Assembly: GCA_965153455.1 (NCBI GenBank)
Contig: OZ234493.1
Span: 36,756,213-36,820,212 of the forward strand
Direction: 5' to 3'
DNA length: 64,000 nt
Source of the DNA: Sphagnum compactum
Lineage: Eukaryota; Bryophyta; Sphagnopsida; Sphagnales
Shown here: positions 12,221-24,160 of the stretch, in pieces
How the letters are laid out: each line of letters starts with the position of its first letter
Position numbering within the stretch: the first letter of the stretch is position 1
Notes under the pieces: generated by a model
The model's database searches: none
The model's input: only the letters and a program-made list of their open reading frames with translations
What the model was told of the DNA's origin: nothing
Made by a program: the position numbers and the translations under genes

Positions 12221-12368
12221 CACTACAAAATGTGGGTGCAGTTCACTAGTCCCCATTCACTAGACCAGTGAATTCACTACTTCTTCACTGGTCTTCGTTC
12301 ACTACAACTAGTGAATTCACTCAAAATCCAGTATCACTTGGCGTACATGGACGCATTTTGTTGTAGTG
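12221..12368. mobile_element. 148 bp CACTA-like MITE
   Basis: The left end reads CACTACAAAATG and the right end CATTTTGTTGTAGTG, giving terminal inverted repeats CACTACAA-AAATG with a 3-bp indel. The interior is palindromic, made of TTCACTAG / CTAGTGAATTCAC words, and contains GGACGCATTTTG just before the right end. The 3-bp flanks (CAC left, GGA right) do not match, so the target duplication is lost or the ends are displaced. A related older sequence lies at 2,945-3,140. It is too short to encode protein, so any transposition would be in trans. Confidence 0.55.
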
Positions 12369-12569
12369 GGATAACAGTACAGTTGGTACCAAAACATAGT
12401 TAATAAGTGGAACTTGAATTAAGAATTGGCACAAAAAATTGTATAGGACAATATGTTCTAAACACTTAAGCAAACCAAAACCCTAGCCCTAAAACATCCA
12501 TCACATATCAAGTAGGAAACCACTTTTCAAGTTCATCATTAACTTTGGCTATTTTTTCAAAACATTGTA

Positions 12570-13700
12570 TTTGAATGTTATTAATGGTTTGTTATAAGAT
12601 AACATGAATCACATGCACATGAAGTGATGTCTGAAGACAACGAAAATGCATCATGATGGAATTGTCAACAATTTGGAAACTCAAGTTCTCCAAATTAGTT
12701 TTCACATCATTTGCTAATTCATGCACCACCATCTCTGATGTCCTATTTAGCAAGTTCCAATATTCATTGAACATATCATTGATGTAGACATTATGGGGGT
12801 CAATGTATTGGTAGTAAATATATACCTAGCACAACTTGATTTTAATGAGAAAATCACATACAAAGTAGTGTTGGGATTAGAAGAATATAATCAACTCATT
12901 CAACCCTTCAAGGATGGGCATGATACAAGAGAGCCTCACCATTACTTCAAAGTTGCAAAGTAATTCCAAATTATGGGTAAATTGGGTGATAATGTTGACA
13001 TCTAGATGCATATTCAAAACCATGGCACAATATTTAGATATAACTCTCTTAGCTAGGAACAACATTGAAATCCAACAAGTTTTGACATTCTTCAAAATCC
13101 ATTGACCCCATGTTTCCATGATGTTGGCTATTTACAACAAACTTTTAAATTTTCTTTGGACTATGAAAGAAATATGCATACAAGTTTTGCAACAATCCTC
13201 AAATTTTCCCACAATGCCCAACTTGGAAAGAATTTGGACCACCAAATTGGTGCAATGGTTCATACATGAATAATGCACATTGATCATGAATAGTGTGCAT
13301 TCTAATCTTTCAACTAGATTGTCACACTGGTTCTAATGTGTTGAGAAACACTCACCCCATTAGCTCCAAATGTGATCAATTTGGATGTAATTATATCTTG
13401 ATTCAGATCACCAAAAAACGCCATGGCATCCACAAAATGCACTTCAAATTATTGAAAGTGATCCCACCAACCATTTGTTGCAAAGATAACAATAATGGAG
13501 CCAATCTTCAACAATGTAGGCATGAAATATGGAAACTTGTGATTGTTGATTAGAGTTTGCCATTTCATCACAAGAACAGGAAATGAACCTAGCACTTTCA
13601 ACCAAAGATTTGGTTTTGTTGACAACCAATTCATGCATGCAAAATGCCATCACCCAAATGCTTATGTTTGATTAATAGTTTTTGGAAAATTCTTAGCATC
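12570..13700 (-). pseudogene. hAT-type (ZNF862-like) transposase relic
   Basis: Minus-strand fragments follow the order of plant ZNF862-like hAT transposases. 13,444-13,653 has FCMHELVVNKTKSLVESARF and ISCSCDEMA (the SCDE acidic region). 13,320-13,430 has KLITFGANGVSV..RTSVT, matching the usual FGADGV segment. 12,877-13,119 has ILKNVKTCWISMLFLAKRVI, matching the TRWISML motif, then LLCNFEVMVRLSCIMPILEG. 12,592-12,774 has the C-terminal ENLSFQIVDNSIMMHFRCLQ. The frame changes several times and stops are frequent, so it is inactive. No terminal repeats or 8-bp target duplication were found. The RNase H-like domain with its acidic residues is only partly preserved. Confidence 0.7.
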
Positions 13701-16028
13701 AAGGAAATGTAACAATATGCTCATTATTTCATAATCCATCATTGTTTGTCTACCTTCAAATAACATGTGGAAACAAAGAGAAAATTGCACCAATTTCTTG
13801 TTCTTTCTCCAAAAGTAGCATGACATGTTTGCTTGAGAATTATATTGTTCCTAGCTACTACATACCATCTTTCATTCTTGGCATGGACAAAACATTTGTT
13901 CATGAGGTATTCACCAACATTGCAAACTCTTGGGATCATAATTAAAGCTTTCCTCCTCCTACCATGTTTTCAAAGGTTGTCCAATTTGGGGGCTAAAAAC
14001 TTTTCCTTGCCTTCTATTTTGGTATAGACCTTGCATCTTTGCCTTTTATTTTGATACAAACCTTGCATTTTACTTGATGCGCCTTCCCTTGTACATTCAC
14101 CACATACTCAACTTATGGAGGTTTTATGTTCCAAACATCCTAAAACACCTTATTTTGCTTGCACTCCTTTTTCTTCTTAGTTTTTTTGATAAAAAGCCAA
14201 AGACTTGCATGAAAAACAGGTTCAATAAAAGGGATGAGGTTTGGGGCTTGGTTGTTACTAAAGAATGTTTCATTACTGAACTTAGTTTGAAAAAAAAAAC
14301 TATGGAATTTAGAGTTTTGGGGAGGTTACAAAGGGGTCATGTTCAATGAAAAGGATTGAAAGCAAGGGACAACAAGAGCAAAGGATCACAAAACCTAAAC
14401 CCTAAACTTGACGTTCAATTGAATGCTTAACATTTGACAAAATGCAAAATTGACTAAATGCAACAACATTTGACTCACCTAAATGCAATGAAAAACAAGG
14501 AATTGTAAAAGTCCTAAAAAATTAACTTTGCATTTGCTGCTTTATAAAACCCTTGATTCTCTTCAACAATTTGCAAGTTGTGACACCGCCCCCCATCCCA
14601 AATCAATAAACTCTAGCATTAGATTTAGAAATAAGCATCCTAAGTTATAACTACACAATTTGGCGATGGTGATCTCAATTGCATAGTTGGAGATGGTGGG
14701 AACATCCATTTTGTATGTGTCAAGTGGTGAGCCCTATGTAATGATTGTTATTTTTTGGGCAAATGATGACAACTACATGTAAGTATTGACAATAATGGAT
14801 GGTGCGATGGAGCCATTTGGTGGCTAGACAATTTTCAAGCCTGCCATGTGCAATGAATAGGCATTAGGGTTTAGGAGAAACTATAGGTGAAACACATTAA
14901 CAGGTATGTAGCCTTTAAGATAATTCCACCCTAATTTTTAGGCATAGAGGTAGAAGAGGTAGATTCCAAGTTGAATTCTTGTGAGATTTTGCTGCTAAAA
15001 AAACACATTGGTGCTGTTCTATTCATAGTCTGCTGGACTTTTGAAGTCTCAGTTTCAGTTTTATGGGCGGGGTTCATGCCTGCTCCAACTCTTCCTTTAT
15101 TTTTAAGTCCATCCCGCCAATTGTGAGCAATAGAATACAGCTTTTTCATTTTACTGTTTGGTTTATGCTCCCTGGACACTACATGCCTCCATCAATGACA
15201 TCATTCTTCAAGATGGTTTTCAATTCTTTTTGGACTGCTCACCCCTCTCAATCAAGTGTTTCTTGACTTTATTCAAACTGAGAAATCAGTCCTTTATGGA
15301 CTTTTAAGTCAAAGCAGGTCCTTGAAGTTGTGATTTTGAACTTGTCTACAGCACAAGAATGCCTTGCCTTGGCCCTATAACAGCAAGAAGCAGAGTTCTT
15401 GAGAAAAAGGTAACAACAGAAAGAAGAAATAAGGTTAGGTATGATACTTAGGATATGTACCACAATTCTGGAACAATTGAACATTCACAGCTAAGGGCTG
15501 TGAAAGCTATGCAAAGGCCTGCTTCAAAAACACAACTTGTATGATGCCTGAAAGAGATCAGGGAAGACTTACAGTCACCAGAGACCAATGTGAGCCAGCT
15601 GGCACCAACAGTGGGCTGTAAGAAACCTTGAAAGCAAAATGAATACCATTCATCCACTTCCGACCAATTGTGTTAATGATATCACAGAGCAGACGCCACC
15701 CTAATCCTTGAGGGATGTACTTGGTTATGTCAACCACATCACTGTACAGGGGGTCCATCCTACATTACTCTTCCAAGGGATTGGATTAGAAGATATTGGC
15801 AATCAGAAATCCTCCACTGTTTCAAACCCACAGAAGCCCATCATAATTTTAACACAACTGTACAATGACAACTTCTAAGCAAACAGAAATCCTTCACCAC
15901 CTCAGGACCAGCTTTGGTTCACACTGCTGCATTCTTTGATGTTCAGTTACGGCAGTGTAGTAATACCATTAAATGTGCTCCAAACCAAATGAACTCAATC
16001 TAGTTCTTGACAAGACAGACTACTGGCA
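13701..16028. other. Downstream flank of the PPR gene; possible 3' UTR
   Basis: 13,701-14,560 is AT-rich with no recognised gene; ORFs on both strands at 13,739-13,945 are mutual shadows. From about 14,900 to 16,028 base composition is less skewed than in the surrounding AT-rich DNA. This part lies immediately 3' of the PPR stop codon on the minus strand, so it may include the 3' UTR. Short ORFs here have no recognisable domains. Confidence 0.35.
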
Positions 16029-18838
16029 TCACCAACAGTCCATGCAAGAACAAACACTGTCCTGAAAGTGATGAAAGCGATTGGCATCCCTCACCATGAT
16101 TGTTCTCCCAACTAATTTTGAGATGAACTTTGTGGAAGTGTGGCAATCTTCACAAACTCGCAGATTCTTCATTATTCGGAGTGGAGTACCAGGATCTGTG
16201 TTGATGAGCCCAAATGTAATGGCCAATTTCTCGCTATGGTGACTCAAATGAAAGACCTTTGATTCTTCCTCCACATCATGCAGCACAAATTCTGTGACTG
16301 GCACATACCCTGCATCATGCATCAGCCATGACAATCTCTTCAGTTGTGCATGGATTTGACTAATCTGAGGGTGTTCCTGATCATCCACTACAAATGTATG
16401 CACCTCATTATTCACTTCAATCCAGGTGCGACCCAGCTGTTTCTTCACACCTCTTTCCTTTCTCTGCCGTTCAACATTCTTACAGAGTTCCCTTTTGCCA
16501 GCAGCTGCATATATGTTTGATAGCAGCACATAACCTGAAGCATTTTCAGGCTCCAGTTCAAGAACTCGTTTAGCAATGCGTTCTCCCATCTCCACATTAG
16601 CATGAATTCTGCAAGCACCAAGTAAAGCCATCCACAAAGCCCCATCTGGTCTAAAGGGCAATGCCTGGATCATGTTCTCTGCCTCCTGTAGACGGCCAGA
16701 ACGGCCGAGAAGGTCCACCATGCAGGCGTAGTGTTCTAATTTTGCAGAAATCTTATAAACTGTGCTCATTGAAGTAAAGCAGCGCAGGCCTTCATCCACC
16801 AAACCTGCATGGCTGCAAGCTGACAGAAGACAAACAAAAGTGATATCATTTGGCTTTACACCTTCTTCACACATCAGTTCAAAATGTCTAAGAGCTTCCT
16901 TGCCATGCCCATGCATGGCACATCCTCCAAGTATGGCATTCCAAGAGACCACATCATGTAATGTCATGTTGTTGAACACTCTCTGGGCATCCTCCATGCT
17001 CCCACATTTTCCATACATGTCAACCAAGCTATTCCCCACAAAGATATTTGAGTGCCATTCGCTTTGAAGGATCTGCTCATGAGCACACCTGCCCTCTTCA
17101 AGTGCAGCTACACTGGCACATGCATTCAGCACCCCCACAAATGTAACAGAGTTTGGTTGCACACCTTCCTTTTGCATCTGTCCAAATAGTTCCAGTGCCT
17201 CTTGCCCTTGCCCACATTTCAAATGTCCAAGCATCATAGTGGTCCAAGTGACTACATCTCGAGAAGGCATCTTGTTGAAAACTCTCCAAGCATCTTCAAT
17301 GCTCCCACATTTTGCATACATGTCAACCAAGCTATGCCCACACAGACATCTGAATCCCATCCACTTTGAATGATCTGCTCATGAGCGCACCTGCCCTCTT
17401 CAAGCGCAACCACACTGGCACATGCGTTCAGCACCCCCACAAAAGTGACAGAATTTGGCTGCACACCTTCATGTTGCATTTGTCGAAATAGTTGCAGTGC
17501 TTTCTGGCCTTGGTGACATTTTACAAATCCAAATATCATCGCAGTCCAAGTGACCACATCTCGAGATGGAATCTTGTTGAACACCCTCTGAGCATCCTCC
17601 ATGCTCCCACATTTCACATACATATCAACCAGGCTACTCCCCACAAAGATATCTGAATCCAACCCCCTTTCAATTATCTGCTCATGGGCAGACCTGCCAT
17701 CTTGAAGTGCAACTTCACTGGCACATGCATTCAGTACCCCCACAAAAGTAACAGAGTCTGGCTCCACACCTTGCTCTCGCATCTGTCGAAATAGATCCAG
17801 TGCCTTCTGGCCTTGCCCACATTTCACATGTCCCAATATCATAGCAGTCCAAGTGACCACGTCTCGTGATGACATCTTGAGGAACACTCTCTGTGCATCC
17901 TCCATGCTTCCACATTTTGCATACATATTAACCAAGCTATTCCCCACACTCACATCTGAATCCCATCCCCTTGCAATGATCCACTCATGAGCACACCTGC
18001 CCTCTTCAAGTGCAGCTTCACTGGCACATGCATTCAGCACCCCCAAAAAGGTAACAGAGTCTGGCTGTGCACCTTCCTTCTGCATTTGTTGAAATAATTC
18101 CAGTGCCTTCCGCCCTTGCCCACATTTCACATGCCCCAATATCATTGTGTTCCACGCGACCACATCTCGAGATGACATATTCTTGAACACTCTCCAAGCA
18201 TCCTTCATTTGCCGACATTTGGCATACATGTCAACCAGACTACACCCCACAAAGACATCAGCCTCACAACCGCTTCGAATTATCTGTTCATGGACCTGCC
18301 TGCCCTCTTGAAGTGCTCCTAACCTAGCACATGCATTGAGAACTGGAACAAAGGTGAAGCTATTAGGACTTATGTTTTTTTGTCGCATTTCTTGGAAAAG
18401 CTGAATTGTCTTCTCATGTTGCCCAGCCTTGACATATCTTGCAAGCCTTCTATTCCAGGAAAAGACGTTCACCTGTACAGTCTCTGGTGCCATTTCAGCA
18501 AGCTTTGCTCCTACCCACGGGGGGTTTCGTCGGTCCCGAAGCCAAAGAGCGTCCTGCCTCTTCTTGTGCTTAAAATCGGGATACCTTTCATCCAGCTTCT
18601 CGGACCTACAGTCCCACCACTGCGCAGGATCTGAAAAGAATTGCCGCCAAAGTTTATCTCTCTGGGCCGCTGGTGTTGGTCCAACCTTTCCACCCGTTGA
18701 CAGCGCTCTGTGGCCATAAGTCACCGTCTGTCCGGAGAGTTGATGGCGCAGTGCCATCACCAAAGAATTGATGCAGCAACTGAATTGAAGCACTTTAGTT
18801 CGCCGAAGCCACCACAACCGCACTAGTATTGCAACCAA
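16029..18838 (-). CDS. PDF-motif PPR protein, PLS class with DYW domain; one frameshift
   Basis: It encodes a pentatricopeptide-repeat protein of the PLS/DYW class, a family that binds organellar RNA and edits C to U. The first segment (18,838-17,252) has a basic N-terminus suited to organelle targeting, with an alternative Met at residue 28. A WWD...PDFKHK...NPPWV segment follows (residues about 71-110), resembling the PDF motif of organellar ssDNA-binding OSB proteins. PPR motifs then run from about residue 125. The second segment (17,360-16,029) continues with PPRs, E motifs, and a DYW domain with HSE (375-377 of that segment) and CEDC (403-406), the deaminase zinc site. It ends CSCMDCW instead of the usual CSCGDYW. 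About 16 PPR motifs are present and the whole is near 937 codons without introns. The two segments are offset by a 1-nt loss near 17,334-17,340: GTGGGCATAGC where internal paralogous repeats have GTGGGGAATAGC. It is therefore a young pseudogene, a sequencing error, or a recoded gene. Confidence 0.85.
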
Positions 18839-20027
18839 AACAGCTTAGCAGATGAGACAATCGAGAGTTTTTGGTGCAAATAAGACACATAGATTCGTAA
18901 CCGCAGACTTGCAGCAAACTGGAGAGATGGTGAAATACTAAACCCTATTGGTTTGGAGGTTTGGACCAGTATTGGACTGGTATCGGATTTTTAACATACC
19001 CATCGGGTTTGGGCATTTGACTTTTTTTGAAATTCACAGACCATGGTAGAACGGGTATTGAGGCGAAAATACTCAAACTCATATCAGGTGGTATCAATAT
19101 GTCTGTTGTTTACAATTTTCACTAAATGGTATGAGTATCATGGTATTGAAATGTGTGATGCCACAAACAAGTGCAACTTTTTTGCATAAGGTGAAAGAAA
19201 AAATCCTTGATGAACCCTTAAAAAAACAAACCAACAAAACACTAGTCACAACAAAATTGATTTGCAGATGTCCCAAAATCATTACAAATGCATCATTGAT
19301 CAAAGGCTAAGGCTACCAAGTTGGAAAAATTTAATATTATTAATATTATCATAGGCATAAAATTAATAAAATTTGTCTACACATGTAGATCCCAACTTGG
19401 AAAAAAAAATCGTCATTTGATAAGTCATATACAATCATCAACAAAAAATATTATGACAACTTTGATTTGAAGAGGTCATATATTCATCACTAATGCATCA
19501 GTGATAAGAAGTAGACATTGTCAAACATAAAATTAATATGTGCGAGTAGGTCCCAAGTTGAAAAATAATCATCACTTGATGACATATAAAACATGGTACC
19601 AAGTACCAACAACAACACTATAAATTATTTTGATCTACAGAGGTTCCAAAATTATCACAATTGCATGAGACATCACATCAAAGCCTCAATGTGCTATGAA
19701 TTTGGAAAAAATAGTGGTCACTTGATGAATCAAGTAAGTTAACCAATTGGAACGTCGCCAAAAATTTGATGATCAAAGGTCCAAAAACCTACAACAATGT
19801 ATATCATTGACCAAAGGTTCATGGGGCCAAACACAATCACAAAATTAAAAAAAAACATACCCAAGTTCCTTGAGATGGAGAAAAAATTAGCAATTGACCA
19901 AAAAAGGAGGTTGTAGGTAACCAACAAAAGCATTAGAAGAGGTTTCCAACCTGAATGAACATGAAATCATAAAGTTTTTTTACTTGTCCTCAAATAGCCT
20001 TGTTCTTAAAGTTCTTTTTCATGTTCA
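18839..20027. other. Upstream flank of the PPR gene; intergenic
   Basis: The first ~120 bp (18,839-18,960) should hold the 5' UTR and promoter of the PPR gene on the minus strand, but no clear TATA box or initiator can be assigned. 18,960-20,027 is AT-rich with scattered short repeats (CACTTGATGA/AATCAAG words) and no recognisable gene. Confidence 0.35.
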
Positions 20028-22036
20028 TCAAGTAATTTCTCTTTTGCAAAAAAAAAACTCAACAACGCCTTCCTCAATGACTTTGCAATCCATCTGTGCA
20101 TTGTCAAGCCAAATTTTGTAAATCATCACCAAGGCATCCAAATTATCAAGACCCAATTGGCAATGTTGTAAACTAGTCAAAACACTGACATTGTTAAACA
20201 TGCGCTCAATTTCAATTTGGCTTCTTAGAATTCCAAGGATTTGTTTCCCCAATAATCCAACATTTGGGAATTGGGATTCATGCGTCTTCCACCAAGCAAG
20301 AGGACTTTTCAAGTTCTTTTGTGAAACCACAATTCGACGAAATAAAAATAATTCATATTTTAGCAAACCTTTATTGCCTTTTTTTATGGATGTTGAATCA
20401 CCAAACATCGAGTCATCAATAACAGTTGGATTTGGCCAAGATTAAGGGACTTGAAGACCACAACTAAAAGAGGAACCAAATTTATTTTGTTGTATTCCTC
20501 CACTAAAATATGAGCTTTGTCCTTCCCAATTAGGTCTACCACACATTTTAAGCCTTTATATCTAGGGTCTAACATGAGTGCCATCAAATAGAATGCAAAA
20601 TGCAAGAAAAGGTTGGAAGACACATAACGATTCTACTACCATCTTAGCATACAAAATTTCTAGCTATGCATCAAACTCTCCACAAGTCACAAGAGGAAAA
20701 ATAGACATTGTAGAATTGTACTCAATTTGAAACTTAATGTCAATGGAAATTGTAACATAAAAAGCATCAAACAACAACCAATAACCTCTAGTTTGGTTGA
20801 GAACACATTGTTTAACAATTGGGTTCAAGATTTCAGTCACTACCCTTGCAATAGCCCAAAGCAGACCAAACAAAACACGTTTATAAATGCAAAAATTAAT
20901 GACTATAACAAATTGTGATGGCATGGGCATATTCCAATATCTCTTAGAAAAGTAAAACTTTTGAAGCAAACTTGGTTTTCACAAAGGTCTTTAATTTTCT
21001 CAGAGGCAAACTTACTTCTTGGCAAGTAAATTCCCATTCTTGCTTCCCTTTGCTTGACTTTTTTGTCTAAATGATGGTTTTTTGTAAGGTAGATGGGGCA
21101 TTTTTCAAAGAAACCTCCTTCATGCTTTGACAAACCTTTTTTTCATTTGTAGCACATTAGTAGACCTTCGACATTACATGTCCAAAACATGCGCCAAGAA
21201 AGGGCTTCTTTAATTAAAGAACATCACAAGACACAATAGTGGACAAGGCAAAATTCAAGGTGGTTAGATTCTTGCCTTCATCCTTCACACAAGTCAATAC
21301 CTTGTTGGTCAACTAGAATTCAGCCAAAAGAGGTTTCATAAGCTTTGCCAATGCAATTCCATTAGTTATCTACAACCTCAAATAAGCTAATAGAGACATA
21401 GTAAAGTACCTAATCCCGATCCAAGAAGTTCAAAACCAATGCAAAGGTGTCAAACCTAATTTGACTCATCAATAAATCAAATGTGATAGAAATTATATCA
21501 CATTGTGCCAACGCAAATATAACATAATGATCCATGCACTTAGCAAGCAAAAAAGGGTATGTGTCTTTTGACAAGTTATTTATGAGTAGGGAAACAAACT
21601 TTACCATTTTGTCGCATGAACAAGCGTCATAGCTAAGAAGACTCCACTGTAGATAGTGGCACATATCCTTTTGCAATGAATAAGACTAGGTCTTCAATGA
21701 AAACTAAATGAGGGGGATCAGAACTTTTGTAAGGTTGAGTGTTTGAAAAAAGATTCAATTATTGCAAAAAGGTGTAGTTCATTGCGCTTCTTAATTCTAC
21801 TCACAACGTAGATTGGAAACTTCATCTTCATTCTTACAATGCAAATCATACTTGGCAACAATGGCCTTGCATTCATTGTTAATGTGTTTCTTCATGGAGG
21901 TCGATGCCATGCGTTGGATTATAGGTGAAAAGGCCCTTGTGCTCATGAATGGTGTTGTTTGAACTTTGAACTTGTTTAGTGACATGGCAAATAATGCACC
22001 TCGTGATTTGCAGTGCCCCCAACAAAACTTTTTCAA
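20028..22036 (-). pseudogene. hAT transposase relic with dimerisation domain
   Basis: The relic reads on the minus strand. 21,797-22,036 is an N-terminal part (FMSTRAFSPIIQRMASTSMK). 21,410-21,676 contains the catalytic-core start (ITFDLLMSQIRFDTFALVLN, cf. the plant FDLWMSRGG..FALVINF motif). 20,664-21,133 is frame-shifted core. 20,384-20,623 has MLDPRYKGLKCVVDLIGKDK. 20,028-20,408 is a hAT C-terminal dimerisation domain (PLAWWKTHESQFPNVGLLGK, then QILGILRSQIEIERMFN and LGLDNLDALVMIYK). Frameshifts separate the parts, so it is inactive. It differs in family from the ZNF862-like relic at 12,570. No terminal repeats were identified. Confidence 0.78.
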
Positions 22037-23598
22037 GAGGTTTATTTAGGACAAAGAAAGCCCACGGTAGTGTGATGGTTTGTGAACCAAAACTTCATGT
22101 TTACTTTTAACTACTATAGTTGCATTTTCCAAATTTTTTTTCTTTAGCAAATAGGACCTCCATTCAAGTCTCTGAAATTTGAAATGTGGAGTCTTTTGTA
22201 AGTCATGTGTCTAACCCCTCAATATCACAAAATTCATTAGTTGTGATGAATTCCCCTGTAGGATCCATTTCACCATGTACCCAAACTTGACTTGTGAAAT
22301 TGCTCTTAAAAACTAAAACCTAAAAGCCCATGCACAAATCTTGAAACTAGTTGATGATTAACCACTTAGGCACCATCATTGCCAACATCACTAAGGCAGT
22401 GAATGAGCACCAAATAATGACACCAAACACCATGTGATTAAAATGATGCACACACAAATCGGCATTTTGGGAGAATATTGAACTCAAGACATGAAGAATG
22501 AAAAATATTGTGAATGGTAGTAGTCAACAATGTTTGTGTTTTGTTTTTCCACCTTAAATATTCTTACTAAATTTATGGAACAAAGAACCATGCACATTGA
22601 GGCACCAAGTGGACTTACCTCTTCTTTTGTAACATTAGATTTCTAAGTTCGATTTTTGCACCACACCGCCCACATTGAAGAGTTGCCCTTAGCTATAATG
22701 TAATAGCTTCCAGCCATGTTGAAGAAATTGTTTCCTATGTTGTGTCTATGGCAGTGATGGAGACCTTTGTCACCCAAGTCAAAATTGTCCATTGTTGCTA
22801 GATGGTTATCAGTGCTTCAAATGTTTTAAACTACATCTTAAGGCGGATTGCCATAATTCCATTCCCCATTCACCTAACAATTGTCCCAAGTGCCACCTTT
22901 TGCACAATGGGTAGGCATTGGGCAATGTCCCATTGCATCAAGGAAGGTCATTTGATTCAATCCTTTTTGTTTCATCATTATTTCTCTTACTAAATCCCTT
23001 TTCCAAATATCCATTATGGTTAACACATCATCACATTAACAAAACAATTGAGAAAGTTTTGTGTTTTTAGAATAAATTTGACTAATTTTTGGAAAATTTT
23101 CCCAAGATTCTCCCAAAATTTGATATCACGAAATTGAAAAACAAAACCATGGTCACATACTCAAGTTAAAGATTGCAAAATTCAATTACGTTTTTTCCCC
23201 TGAAGTTGAAATGATGGAATCAATTTGAAAATTATGAATTTTGATTACTTCTCAAATCAAAATAAATACATTTTTTGCAACAAGCAACAAAAGTTCATGT
23301 TAAATTTTATGGACCTTTCATTTCAAGATTGTTAAAAAAACTTCATAGCTAAATTTATAATGTTATTTTATGCAAAAGGTTCAACTGTTGATTAGGGTAT
23401 TGAACTACTATGGAAAATGAATATGAAATAAATGGTTTGTGTTTGAACATAAATGGTAATTTCAGTTTTTGAATGAAAATTTTAAGAAATGAGAACAATT
23501 GGTTCTTAATTTGAAAACCGAACTTAGAATTGGTTTGTTTTACATAAATATCGTGGAAGCTTAGTTAAGGCCTTTTTCTTCTTTTTTTTGTTCATCAA
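22037..23598. other. Intergenic AT-rich DNA
   Basis: I see no gene, RNA or clear repeat. ORFs here are short (the longest, at 22,802-22,993 on the plus strand, has 63 codons) and have no recognisable domain. The terminal region of the flanking hAT relic may extend into 22,037-22,300, but I could not find its inverted repeat. Confidence 0.35.
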
Positions 23599-24160
23599 AT
23601 GCAAATCTTGGAAGACTTGGGAAGGTGTTTTTGTGGCACCGCATACTTGTCATCATGGCCAATTTCACTTGCCTCAAATGTAATGCACATTTTGCTATTG
23701 GGGCGCAACATGATGGACACCAACGACTGTTCCATCAATCAGCCTATCAAGTTGACACTTCGTGTGGTTATGATGTTGTAGATCGATCTAAAGATAACAA
23801 GTTTCATTGTCCCATCGATTGTTGCACTAAAACTTTTACTTGTTGTGATAATATACAATGACACATCAAGGCACATTGTGCAAAGCAAGGCGACTTTGAT
23901 GTCAATCATCAGTTCAATCAACATGCAAACCAAGTGCAACATGCAACTTTAGTAGGCATGCTCATTCGATTACCTATTGCCAAACTCCTAACCTGCTCCT
24001 TGATGTTGGCTTGGTTGTTTTTAGCATCAATGGTGATGTAAATGTGTTATTGTGTAAGGTTTGTTGTGTTTGTTTGGAGCCTAACCATGTCAAGTGCACA
24101 CCCACCTATTGATGTAAGCCAACCATTGACTTTGAAAGCAAAAATGCATAAATGAACAAT
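23599..24160 (+). pseudogene. C2H2 zinc-finger-like relic
   Basis: The plus-strand reading from the ATG at 23,655 gives a short peptide with two zinc-finger-like segments. The first is FTCLKCNAHF..QHDGHQRLFH (C-X2-C ... H). The second is FHCPIDCCTKTF..HIKAHC (C-X4-C ... H-X3-C type), interrupted by one TGA at 23,859-23,861. Downstream the frame breaks up. The sequence resembles N-terminal zinc-finger regions of transposon-borne or DNA-binding proteins, but I cannot name a family. It begins the plus-strand series of relics that includes the two HAD fragments. Confidence 0.4.
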
